64,000 nucleotides of DNA from an uncultured Oscillospiraceae bacterium (lineage in GTDB: Bacteria > Bacillota > Clostridia > Oscillospirales > Ruminococcaceae). The notes beneath the pieces are model-generated. The model was not told the DNA's origin. It saw only the letters and a program-made list of their open reading frames with translations, and ran no database searches. Position numbers and translations under genes: made by a program. This document shows, piece after piece, positions 22,752 through 30,794 of the stretch. The stretch spans positions 1 through 64,000 of the forward strand of contig CAJTVI010000004.1 in NCBI GenBank assembly GCA_910579545.1, read 5' to 3'. Numbering within the stretch: the stretch's first letter is position 1; the number at the start of each line of letters is the position of its first letter.

Positions 22752-25700
22752 TTAGTACGAGAACTGCTGCGCCAGCCAGGCGCTCTGGCTGTTCATGTTC
22801 TGGATCTGCTGCTCCATGGCGTTGAACTGCTTCCAGTAACGGTCTTTTTCCTGCTCATACTGGTCCTTGAGGCGCTCGATCTTTTCGTCGATCTTCTTGA
22901 TCTGGCTGTAAAGGGTGTTGTTCTTCTCGGTGGACTTGCCCTTGACGCCGGCCAGTTCTACCAGGCTGCCGGGGCTGCCCGAGGAGGTGTTGGCCACCGA
23001 CTTGATGATCTCGTTGACCCGGGAGGCCGCGCCGTCCACCGAATTGGCAAAGAAGTTCATCACGCCGGTGGGGTCGCTGGCCAGCATCTGGCGCAGGGTG
23101 GCCTCGCCGTCCTGCCCAAGGGTCAGCTGGCCGCGGGTGGACCAATCGCCGGTCTCGATGCCCAGCTGGTAGATGGCGTAGCCCGAACTGTTGGTCTCGT
23201 ACCACACCGAGCGCATATCCCGCAAAAAGCCTTCCAGGATGCTGTCCCGCCGCAAGAGGCCCTCCTTGGCCTTTTCTTCCCACAGCTCGATCTGCTTGTC
23301 GCTCATTTCCTTGCGCTGGTCTTCGGTGAGGGGGGCGTATTCGCGGTAGTTGGCGTCCTCGTTGAGCAGGTCGTTGATGGTCTTGACCAGCTTGTTGTAC
23401 TCGTCAATAAAGGTCTTGATCCCATCCACGATCTTGTCGGTGTCGCGGGTCACCGAGATGCTCTCGCTCTCGCGCCCCATGATCGGCTTGCCATCCGAGC
23501 CGACCAGGTTGCCGTTTTCATCAACGCCCACGTTGGCAACCCGGTTGTTGTTTTCATCGTAGGCCACCGCGCCGGCAAGATGCTTGAGCACATACCCATC
23601 CGGCACAGGCGCGTCCAGCGAGGGCACACGCTTGCCGTCGCCGCTTGCGTTTACGGCCACATACTGGCCGTCGCTGGCCCGCTCGTAGCCGTCCGGGTCC
23701 ACCCAGCGGCCGTTGACCGACTTCCACTCGCTGCCGTCCTCCAGCACCAGCCGGCCCTTCCTTGTTTCGCCGGTCTCGGGCGAAACGCCGGTAAGCTCCA
23801 CCGTGAGGCCGTTGTAGCTAAAGACGTTGCTGCTGCGCTCGGTAAGCGCGCCGTCAATGCGCACCACCGCGTTTTTGCCCTCGCTTACCTGCGCCCCCGG
23901 CTGGCCGCCGGACATGCCAAGGGTAAGGCTGGTCGTGCCAAACAGTTCCTTGGTCTGGGCCTCGCTGCCGATCTGGAAATTTTTGATCGGCTTTTCGGCG
24001 GTTACCACCAGCTTGCCGTCCGTAAAGGCCAGCTTGATTCCCAGCTCCTTTGCCTTGTCCGAGGCGTCCACCGCGGCCGCAAGGCCCTCAAAGGTGGTGT
24101 CCTTGTCAATGCCCAGCACATCCTCGGCCCAGTCGCCCAGGCCCGCGTCCGACAGCTTGGTGCTGCCGCTGATAAGGTTGGACATCTTTTCTTTGGAGAC
24201 AAAGCCCAGCGCCACGGCCAGGTTCCCCTCTTCGGCCAGCTTTTTCAGGGCGTCCGCGTCCTCCAGGTTTTCCGCCTTGGTGGCCGGCAGGCTTACCGAG
24301 GCGCCGTTGCGCACCGTAAAGCCCAGCTTGCCGCCCTCCTCCACCAGTTCGATGGCCTGCACGTCCACCAGGTTTTCGTCCGGGGTGGTGCCAAAGGTCT
24401 TTTCCAGCTGGCTGTTCAGTTCCTTGATGATCTCCTCGCGGGTGTAGCCCTTGCCATCGGCCTTGGCCGGCACCGAGAGGGTGTAGTCCTTGCCGTTGAC
24501 CGTGAGCGAGAAGGAGCCCTTTTTGACCCCATCCGTCCCGATGTAACCGTCCGCGCGGGAGGCATTCAGCTTGCCGCCGGTGGTCCAGGGGCTGCTGGCA
24601 GCGGTGCTGCCCGCGGCAAGCTGGCCGTCCGCCCCGCCGCCCAGCAGCACGTTGAGCAGGTTGCCCTTGCTCTGGCTAAGCTGGATGCTGTGCCCCGCGC
24701 CCGAGTTGTTGGAGGTGAGCACAAAGGTGTCGTCCAGCGGCTTGTAGGTCAGGGTGACCCCGGCCTCGCTGGCGTTGATCCTGCGCATTACAAGGTCGAT
24801 GTCGTCGTCCTTGGAAAAGCTGAACTGCACCCCGTTGATCTCAAACTCAAACTCGCTGCCCTGCAGCGGGGTGGCCGCGGGCATCTGCGCCAGGGTATCG
24901 TAAAGGCTGATGCGGTTGCTCTGGCCGTTGCGCAGGCCCAGCGCCGCCAGCACTTCCTTGTCCTGCCCGGCATACACCACCAGCTTGCGGCCGTCCACCG
25001 GGGTGGTCAGGCTCAGGCTGCTGCCCTCCTGGGTCACCTTGACCGCGCCCTTGCCAAACTGCTGGTCCAGCGCGGCGGCCAGGGTATCCCGCACCTTGGC
25101 GCTGACCAGCTTGCCGTTTTCATCGGTCATGCCGGTCACGTCCAGCGAGACAGTTTTTTGCAGCCCATCGTCCAGCGAAACCGCAAAGCTTAAGGTGGGG
25201 GCGAGGCTGACCTTGCCCGAGAGGGTGCGCTCGGTTTTGGCCACGTTGGCCCGGGCCTCGCTGCTGGCGGTAAGGCCCAGGGCGCTCATTGCCTCCTTGG
25301 TGGAATTGGAGGAAACGCTCAGGGAGCGCTCGCCGTCCTTGGTTACGATCGAAAGCTGCCCGCTGCTGATGCTGACATTGGCCTCCAGCCCAGCCTGCTC
25401 CTTGAGGGCGGCCTGCACCGCGCTGGCAATGCCGTTCGCGTCCGGCTTTTGGATGAGGGACCCATCGGCCGCCTTGAAAAAGCGGTTGAGATCCACCTTG
25501 ACCTCGGTGGGGCCCTTTTCGCCCCCCACGTTGAAGGCGATGGTGCGGTCGGCCTTGCGCTGGTTATCCAAAAGGGTCTGCAGGGCGGCGGCGTCAAAGC
25601 TGCCGGCCAGCCGGCCGCTCACCGGCAGGGCCGAGGTCATCCGGTAGCTGCTGGCAAGCTGGTGCACCTCCAGCGAGACATTGCCCGAAGGCGCGGTGCT

Positions 25701-26018
25701 GGAGGCCGTGACCTTGAAGTTTTTGGAGTTGGTGGCAGCCGACATGGTGTTGTAAAGGGCGCTGTTGGTAAGGCTGCCGGCCGAGGTGGAAGAAAAATAT
25801 TTGCCTTGCAGGTCGTTGATCGAGCCGATCAGGTCCCGGTAGATCTCCTGCTTCCACTCGGTCTGGGTCTTGAGCGCCTCCTGGGCGTCGATCTTGCTCT
25901 GGGTGCCGGAGAGCATCTCCTTGACGAGCGACTCGGTATCCAGCCCGGAGGCGAGGCCGGACATGCCCTTGGAACTGCTGCTGCCATAGGTGTAGGTACT
26001 GCTGGTGTTGATGTTCAT
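22752..26018 (-). CDS. fliD: Flagellar filament cap protein FliD (hook-associated protein 2), unusually large
   Basis: 1088 aa; FliD is usually 450-700 aa. The N-terminus (SGLASGLDTESLVKEMLSGTQ) and the C-terminal part (DKIVDGIKTFIDEYNKLVKTINDLL, then a coiled-coil end with DQYEQEKDRYWKQFNAMEQQ) are typical. The extra length lies in the middle, with hook-IN-like segments and beta-rich inserts (about 200-800), probably a surface-exposed region fitted to the large flagellins. FliD caps the filament and folds flagellin subunits. AGGAGG precedes the ATG. It is the middle gene of a fliT-like, fliD, fliS operon. Confidence 0.95.
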   Translation of the reverse strand: MNINTSSTYTYGSSSSKGMSGLASGLDTESLVKEMLSGTQSKIDAQEALKTQTEWKQEIYRDLIGSINDLQGKYFSSTSAGSLTNSALYNTMSAATNSKNFKVTASSTAPSGNVSLEVHQLASSYRMTSALPVSGRLAGSFDAAALQTLLDNQRKADRTIAFNVGGEKGPTEVKVDLNRFFKAADGSLIQKPDANGIASAVQAALKEQAGLEANVSISSGQLSIVTKDGERSLSVSSNSTKEAMSALGLTASSEARANVAKTERTLSGKVSLAPTLSFAVSLDDGLQKTVSLDVTGMTDENGKLVSAKVRDTLAAALDQQFGKGAVKVTQEGSSLSLTTPVDGRKLVVYAGQDKEVLAALGLRNGQSNRISLYDTLAQMPAATPLQGSEFEFEINGVQFSFSKDDDIDLVMRRINASEAGVTLTYKPLDDTFVLTSNNSGAGHSIQLSQSKGNLLNVLLGGGADGQLAAGSTAASSPWTTGGKLNASRADGYIGTDGVKKGSFSLTVNGKDYTLSVPAKADGKGYTREEIIKELNSQLEKTFGTTPDENLVDVQAIELVEEGGKLGFTVRNGASVSLPATKAENLEDADALKKLAEEGNLAVALGFVSKEKMSNLISGSTKLSDAGLGDWAEDVLGIDKDTTFEGLAAAVDASDKAKELGIKLAFTDGKLVVTAEKPIKNFQIGSEAQTKELFGTTSLTLGMSGGQPGAQVSEGKNAVVRIDGALTERSSNVFSYNGLTVELTGVSPETGETRKGRLVLEDGSEWKSVNGRWVDPDGYERASDGQYVAVNASGDGKRVPSLDAPVPDGYVLKHLAGAVAYDENNNRVANVGVDENGNLVGSDGKPIMGRESESISVTRDTDKIVDGIKTFIDEYNKLVKTINDLLNEDANYREYAPLTEDQRKEMSDKQIELWEEKAKEGLLRRDSILEGFLRDMRSVWYETNSSGYAIYQLGIETGDWSTRGQLTLGQDGEATLRQMLASDPTGVMNFFANSVDGAASRVNEIIKSVANTSSGSPGSLVELAGVKGKSTEKNNTLYSQIKKIDEKIERLKDQYEQEKDRYWKQFNAMEQQIQNMNSQSAWLAQQFSY

Positions 26019-26103
26019 AAGGCGTTTCCTCCTGTTTTGGAAAGGGTATGGCGGGCAGGCCGCCCGCGGTGCAAAGAACGGCAGGCCGGGACCGGATGCC
26101 GGG

Positions 26104-26523
26104 TCAAACGCTGCCGGTAAAGCTGCTGGAGGGGGAGGCGGGGGTGTAGTAGCGGGCCGCGTGGGCGCCCGCGCTGCGCCCCACCGTGCGGATCTTTTGC
26201 AGGATGCGCTGCTGCATATTTTGCAGCCGGGCCACCGCCTGCTGGTCCAGCTGGGCCAGGCGGCAGGCCGCCGCCTGGCATTGGCCGGCAGCCTCCCGCA
26301 GCGCCGCGGCTTCGGGGGAGGTGTCCTCCGGCGGGGGAAGCCCGGGCTGCCCTTCGGGGCCCATCAGCCCCTCCAGCTCGTCCATCAGGGCATCGCGGCG
26401 GCAAAAAAGGCTTTCCAGCTGTTCCTCGGGGCAGGTGAGCAGTTCGGTGGTAACGGCTTCCAGCTCCAGCAGCCGGGCATGGGCTTTTTGCAGGGCCCCG
26501 GTATATGCTGTGATCTCCTGCAT
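26104..26523 (-). CDS. FliT-like flagellar protein (putative FliD chaperone)
   Basis: 139 aa, mostly alpha-helical with a heptad-like pattern (LELEAVTTELLTCPEEQLESLF, RLAQLDQQAVARLQNMQQRILQ) and a polar, disordered C-terminus. Sequence similarity to FliT is not obvious. Its size, helical nature and position directly upstream of fliD match FliT-type export chaperones in many Firmicutes. A separate FlgN is encoded at 32381, so this one is unlikely to be FlgN. ATG at 26523 has AGGAGGG 7 nt upstream. Confidence 0.55.
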   Translation of the reverse strand: MQEITAYTGALQKAHARLLELEAVTTELLTCPEEQLESLFCRRDALMDELEGLMGPEGQPGLPPPEDTSPEAAALREAAGQCQAAACRLAQLDQQAVARLQNMQQRILQKIRTVGRSAGAHAARYYTPASPSSSFTGSV

Positions 26524-26739
26524 CAAAAGGCCCTCCTTTTCTTTGCGGCGGCTCAGCGGATCGGATTTGATCTGGGTCCTTTGTTTTCTTATCCCACCGC
26601 TGCTTTTTGCGGCGGATCGAATGATGTTCAGGCCCTTTTATCCGCCGCCCCGGCCCACAGGCCGTGCGGGGCTGGTATTTTCCCGCTCGGTATGCTATGC
26701 TTGATAGCAGAAAAAGCTGTTGCGGGGGGTGGGTGCAGG

Positions 26740-27417
26740 ATGCCTGCACAGGAATATTTCCACGAGTACGAGAACATGGGGGTCAAGTTTGACGCGGTGC
26801 TCAAAACCGTGTCCGGCAAGACCATCGAGATGGGCCGGGGGGTGTTTTCGGCCGAGAACCACAGCGTGGATTTTGAGAGCAGCTTTGTGCCGCTGTTTTC
26901 CATGGGCACACGGCTGCAGGTTTTCCGCATCCACGAGGGGGCCGAGGTGCACCGCTTTGAGGGGGAGGTGTACCTCTCCTCGCCGCATATGCTGCGGCTG
27001 GTGGAGGTGGAGGACGAGATCCTGCCCGGCGCGGCGCTGGCCTTTTTGTATTATGTGGACCTGGACGGCACCGGCCACGCGGTGATCAAAAAGCAGGAAC
27101 GCCGCTTTTTAAAAACCCGCACCATCGAAACCCCCATCGACTTTGCCATCAGGGTGCACGCGCTCTCGGTGCGGGAGATCAAGTTCAACGTGAACCTCAA
27201 CATCGAGCTGAGCCCCGGCCAGCCGCTTACCCTGCGGCTGCCGGGCGGGCCCCGCATCCAGAGCCTGCCGGTGCTGGTGCGCCAGGCCATTGTGTTTGGC
27301 ACCGAGGCCAACTGCTACCGCTGCCAGATCCGCCGCCTTGCGCCGGACAGCCAGCGCCGCCTGCAGGAGTATGTAAAGGGCCTGAGCCTTGCGGCGGGGC
27401 AGCAGCAAAACCTATAA
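26740..27417 (+). CDS. PilZ-like flagellar brake protein (YcgR-type), tentative
   Basis: 225 aa in two beta-rich halves, as in YcgR/YpfA proteins. The first half (GVKFDAVLKTVSGKTIEMG) resembles the YcgR N-terminal domain. The second begins near QERRFLKTRTIE, where PilZ proteins have their c-di-GMP-binding RxxxR motif, but the second motif, (D/N)xSxxG, is not found. If it is a PilZ protein it may have lost c-di-GMP binding. The arginine-rich linker and the position between fliD and csrA fit a motility role. The start at 26740 is the most plausible ATG. Confidence 0.45.
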   Translation: MPAQEYFHEYENMGVKFDAVLKTVSGKTIEMGRGVFSAENHSVDFESSFVPLFSMGTRLQVFRIHEGAEVHRFEGEVYLSSPHMLRLVEVEDEILPGAALAFLYYVDLDGTGHAVIKKQERRFLKTRTIETPIDFAIRVHALSVREIKFNVNLNIELSPGQPLTLRLPGGPRIQSLPVLVRQAIVFGTEANCYRCQIRRLAPDSQRRLQEYVKGLSLAAGQQQNL

Positions 27418-27421
27418 AAAA

Positions 27422-27458
27422 CGGCGGCCGGACGGCCCGGCCGCCGGAACCCCTTTTT
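27422..27458. terminator. Bidirectional terminator between the PilZ-like gene and csrA
   Basis: The hairpin CGGCGGCCGG/CCGGCCGCCG is followed by CCCCTTTTTAT on the plus strand and TTTTTTAT on the minus strand. It ends both convergent transcription units. Confidence 0.85.
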
Positions 27459-27485
27459 ATATCCTGCTGTTAGGATGGAAGCTCG

Positions 27486-27710
27486 TTATTTGATATTGCG
27501 GGAAAGGTCCCGCAGTACGGCGGCGGCGGCAGTGCCCGCCGCCGATTTGTTTTCCTGCAGGGTCTCGTACAGCTCCTTGCGGTAGACCTTCATGTCGGGC
27601 GGGGCCTCGATGCCAAGCTTGATCTTTTCGTCCGAAATATCGGTTACCTTGATCTCGATCCGGCCGTCGATCACCAGGGACTCCCCGCGCTTGCGTGTTA
27701 AGATCAGCAC
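27486..27710 (-). CDS. csrA: Carbon storage regulator / flagellin translation repressor CsrA
   Basis: 74 aa. The sequence LILTRKRGESLVIDGRIEIKV is the canonical start; the key Arg of the GGA-binding surface lies in the later YRKEL segment. CsrA dimers bind GGA motifs in mRNA leaders and block ribosome access. In Firmicutes the main target is flagellin mRNA and FliW antagonises CsrA. Start codon is GTG with AGGAGG 7 nt upstream. Its start overlaps the end of fliW by 7 nt, so the antagonist and repressor are translationally coupled. Likely targets here are both flagellin leaders, whose hairpin loops contain GGATG. Confidence 0.95.
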   Translation of the reverse strand: MLILTRKRGESLVIDGRIEIKVTDISDEKIKLGIEAPPDMKVYRKELYETLQENKSAAGTAAAAVLRDLSRNIK

Positions 27711-28138
27711 GTCCCATCCTCCTTTTGCCCGGCAAGGGGGTGCCGGATGGAATACGGCTCCTCCAAGATAAGCTGCATCGCCCTGCCGGTGGTGCAGTTG
27801 ACCACGATGGGGCTTTTGAGGTTGACGGTGGAATCGTAATACGGATCCCGCAAAACGGTGAGCGCCCAAAAGACATAATCGCCCTCGCCCAGCGCGGCCG
27901 CGGCGGACGGGGGGAGCGCTGCCGCGTAATCCGGCAGGATGTCGTGGGGGTTGGCCAGCACAAAACAGACCATCGGCTCGGCCACCGACTGCAGCCAGAT
28001 AAAATGGGGGTCGAATTCCGGCTGGCGGAGGAAGACAAATTCGCGGCAGTCCTCAAATCCAAAAATGGGCTCCACGAAGGTCACAATGTCAGCCTCGGCA
28101 ACTTCCACAGGGCCAAAGTCTCTGGTAGAAATGGTCAT
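27704..28138 (-). CDS. fliW: Flagellar assembly factor FliW (CsrA antagonist)
   Basis: 144 aa. The sequence has the FliW pattern: TRDFGPVEVAEADIVTFVEPIFGFEDCREFVFL, then PFIWLQS-type and NPHDILPDY segments, and the end ILEEPYSIRHPL. FliW binds either flagellin or CsrA. When flagellin is exported FliW is freed, binds CsrA, and lets more flagellin be made. The ATG at 28138 starts the conserved part. It sits between the DUF6470 gene and csrA, exactly as in Bacillus. Confidence 0.93.
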   Translation of the reverse strand: MTISTRDFGPVEVAEADIVTFVEPIFGFEDCREFVFLRQPEFDPHFIWLQSVAEPMVCFVLANPHDILPDYAAALPPSAAAALGEGDYVFWALTVLRDPYYDSTVNLKSPIVVNCTTGRAMQLILEEPYSIRHPLAGQKEDGTC

Positions 28139-28262
28139 ACGATCCCAAGCCCGCCTTTCTGCTCTCAAAAAGCGAATTTCTGTTACACAATATTCCACGC
28201 AGCAGCGTCATGCTGCATGGTAAGGGCCGGGCCGCGTTTTGGGCGGCCCCGCCGGCCGGGAA

Positions 28263-28859
28263 TCAGGCGGTGGCGTCAAAGCCGGGCGCCGAGCTTGGCG
28301 GCACATACCGCGGCTCGCCCAGGTACTTGATCTCCACTTCCGGCTTTTGCAGGATGTTGATGCTGAAGCTGCCCGGGGTGTACTCCATCAGGTTCTTGGC
28401 GACCTCCCAGTCGATCTCCACGCTGGCCGGCTCAAAATCGAGGCTCTGCTCATTGGGCTGCCAGGAGATGTTGTAGGGGGCGGGGATGAACATGGTGTAG
28501 GTGTCCGGCTGCTCGAGCATCTTCTGCTGCACCAGCTGCGGGATGGTAACGCCGTCCTCGATGTGGGCCATCTGGTTGCCGAACTCGGCGGCCTCACGGG
28601 TGGCGCGCTGCGCCCCGGTGCGGCCCTGGCGGGCAGCCTCCCGAGTGTACTCGTCCATCGTGCGCTGGTTCAGGCTGGCGCGCAGCTCGGTGCCGTCCAG
28701 GCGGACCTCGATGTTCTTGGAATCGATCCGCAGGCTGGGATCCGAGATGTCCAGTTTCCCGACCGGATTGTCCGACTGCTTCATCTGCAGCCGGGCCGAC
28801 TCGATCTCAAATTCCCATTTGAGGGGCCGGCTGGTGATTTCCAATGCTTGACTGATCAT
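28263..28859 (-). CDS. DUF6470 family protein (YviE-like)
   Basis: 198 aa. Starts ISQALEITSRPLKWEFEIES and contains a Gln/Arg-rich helical middle, then beta-rich segments (PAPYNISWQPNEQSLDFEP, EVEIKYLGEPRYVPPSS). It is the homologue of Bacillus YviE by position (flgL-yviE-fliW) and character; its function is not established. GAGGAG precedes the ATG. Co-transcription with fliW and csrA suggests a part in filament assembly or flagellin homeostasis. Confidence 0.8.
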   Translation of the reverse strand: MISQALEITSRPLKWEFEIESARLQMKQSDNPVGKLDISDPSLRIDSKNIEVRLDGTELRASLNQRTMDEYTREAARQGRTGAQRATREAAEFGNQMAHIEDGVTIPQLVQQKMLEQPDTYTMFIPAPYNISWQPNEQSLDFEPASVEIDWEVAKNLMEYTPGSFSINILQKPEVEIKYLGEPRYVPPSSAPGFDATA

Positions 28860-29087
28860 AGTTTCACGCTCCTCATGGCGCGGCAGATCGCCCGGCGTCC
28901 CGGGCGCTGCCATTTGATCGGCTCTGACGGACCGTCACGTCTTGCTCCGGCCCTTGGATTTGTCAGGGCTTTGAAAAGAGCCGCGCCCCGCCCCGTGGCC
29001 GGGGTGGGGGTAAGCCCTGTTCAACAAGGGAAGGGGGCTGGCGGCCTTGTCCCCTCAAAGAGGGGGGCCGCCGGGCCGCTGTGGGCT

Positions 29088-30722
29088 TTACCGCAGGTAG
29101 TCCAGCAGCGAGGAGGGCAGGATCTGGCTGCCCAGGGCCAGCACCGCCTGCCAGGAGTACTCGATGTCCTTGAGGTTGATCGCCTCGTTGGCGGGGTCGG
29201 CGGTCATCAGGCTGTCCTCCAACTTTTCCATGCCGTCGATCTCGGTCTTGAGCCGGGTGATCATGCTCTCCAGCGAGTTCGCGCGGGTGTCCACATCGGT
29301 GCGGGACATCCGCATGGTATCGTTCATCTTGGTCAGCTGCATCTGCATGGCGTCCAGCTGCTTTTCCGAGTAGCCGGGGGCCAGCAGCTTTTCCACCTCG
29401 CTGATCATGTCGTAGATGTTGTTGCAGATGGTCTGCTGGTCATAGGCGCCGTTGTCCAGCGCGATGCCGTTTACAAAGCCGGTGTGGCCGGCCAGGTCCA
29501 GCCCGATCACGTTGACCTGGAAGGCGGTGCGGGGATCCACGGCGGTCTCGGCGCCCCGGTCCACCGTAAGGCCCAGGCCGGTGTCAAGGTAAATTTCGCT
29601 GCTGTAAGGCACCGGGGTGTTGGGCACCGTTGCCATGTCCAGCCCGACGTCGTTGCCGGCGATATTCTCCACCGACGCGGCGTTGGCGCCGGGGGTAATG
29701 CTCACGGTCAGGGGGCCGGCGGGGGATCCGGCCGCTTTTTTGGCGGCGTCGCTGGTGTCCAGGGCGGTGGGGAGGGTGGCATTGCTGGCGGCGGCGCCCT
29801 TCCAAACAAAGCTGAGCTTGCCGGTGCCGTCATCGGTCACGGTGTAAACGTCGCTGCCGATCTTTACGCCGTCGGCGCCGCTGGCGGTTACCAGGTCCGC
29901 CGTAAGCTGCGCGCCGTTCATGGTAAAGTCGCCGGTCGCATTGCTGGTGATGGGGTTGGCGTCCGCCCACTTGACCCCATCCCAGATCTGGATGGCCTGG
30001 CCGCCCATCAAAAGCTTGCTGGCAACATCGGTGGCAGCGCCCGCCGTGGCCGCCTTGACATCGGCGCTGAAGCCCGAAAGGTCGGCGCTGAACTCGGGGG
30101 GCTGCTTGTTGCCGTCGTAATAATACAGGCCGTCGTTGTGGTAGTAGTTGACCCCGTCGGTGTAATAGCGGCTGTCCTCGGCGTACTTGGCGTCGTCGGC
30201 CGCGGTGCCCACCAGGCCCACCTTCTGGCCCTTGTAGATCTTGCTGACCTCCACCCCATTAAAGAGCAGCCGGTCGTTTTCGTTGACCGTAAAGGGGGCC
30301 GACTTGTTGTTGGTGCCGCCAAACAGGTATTTGCCGCCGTACTGGGTGTTGAGCTGCTGGAGGTATTCCTCCTTGAGGTTGCCGATCTTTTTCTGGATGG
30401 CGGCCAGCTTCTCCTCGGTGCGCACGCCGGCGGCGCTCTTCATCTCCTCCAGCACGTCCTGGATGGTGCTGTCCATCGAGCCCATCACGCCCCAGCCGGC
30501 GTCCAGCTCCTTGAGCAGTTCCTCGGCGGTGTTCTTTTGCTGGATGGCGGCGTAGCGCATCTCCTGGGTGTTCATGGCCCGCGCGCCGGCCGCCACATCC
30601 TCCGACAGGTCCTTGAACCGCAGCCCATCCTCCGAGCGGCGCAGCGCGTCGGCGCGCTTGCCCAGCACCCGGTTGAGGCTTGCCTTGTAGTTGCGGCTTA
30701 CCGTCCTCTGTGCAATTCTCAT
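29088..30722 (-). CDS. flgL: Flagellar hook-filament junction protein FlgL (hook-associated protein 3)
   Basis: 544 aa, longer than the usual 300 aa because of a central insertion (about 150-400) rich in Gly, Ala, Thr and Asp. The N-terminal helix (MRIAQRTVSRNYKASLNRVL) and the C-terminal helix (ANSLESMITRLKTEIDGMEK) are conserved flagellin-like ends. FlgL joins the FlgK ring to the flagellin filament outside the cell. It follows flgK by 72 nt in the flgM-to-csrA operon. The enlarged middle parallels the enlarged flagellins and FliD. Confidence 0.94.
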   Translation of the reverse strand: MRIAQRTVSRNYKASLNRVLGKRADALRRSEDGLRFKDLSEDVAAGARAMNTQEMRYAAIQQKNTAEELLKELDAGWGVMGSMDSTIQDVLEEMKSAAGVRTEEKLAAIQKKIGNLKEEYLQQLNTQYGGKYLFGGTNNKSAPFTVNENDRLLFNGVEVSKIYKGQKVGLVGTAADDAKYAEDSRYYTDGVNYYHNDGLYYYDGNKQPPEFSADLSGFSADVKAATAGAATDVASKLLMGGQAIQIWDGVKWADANPITSNATGDFTMNGAQLTADLVTASGADGVKIGSDVYTVTDDGTGKLSFVWKGAAASNATLPTALDTSDAAKKAAGSPAGPLTVSITPGANAASVENIAGNDVGLDMATVPNTPVPYSSEIYLDTGLGLTVDRGAETAVDPRTAFQVNVIGLDLAGHTGFVNGIALDNGAYDQQTICNNIYDMISEVEKLLAPGYSEKQLDAMQMQLTKMNDTMRMSRTDVDTRANSLESMITRLKTEIDGMEKLEDSLMTADPANEAINLKDIEYSWQAVLALGSQILPSSLLDYLR

Positions 30723-30794
30723 AACGGTCTTCCTCCGGTATGTTCTGTGTTTGTGCTTTTGGCCCGCCCGGGCCGCGGCGCGGCTTATGGGGCG

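Noticed and set aside
22593..25193. An 866-codon open frame antisense to fliD, and similar long frames antisense to both flagellins (5130-7562, 9309-11987)
   Set aside because: They mirror third-position GC of the true genes and encode no recognisable domain; the sense genes are certain.
26530..26640. A sigma-28 promoter (CAAA-N14-TCCGATCC on the minus strand) before the fliT-like gene
   Set aside because: It departs from the pattern shared by the other three sites in both blocks and spacing.
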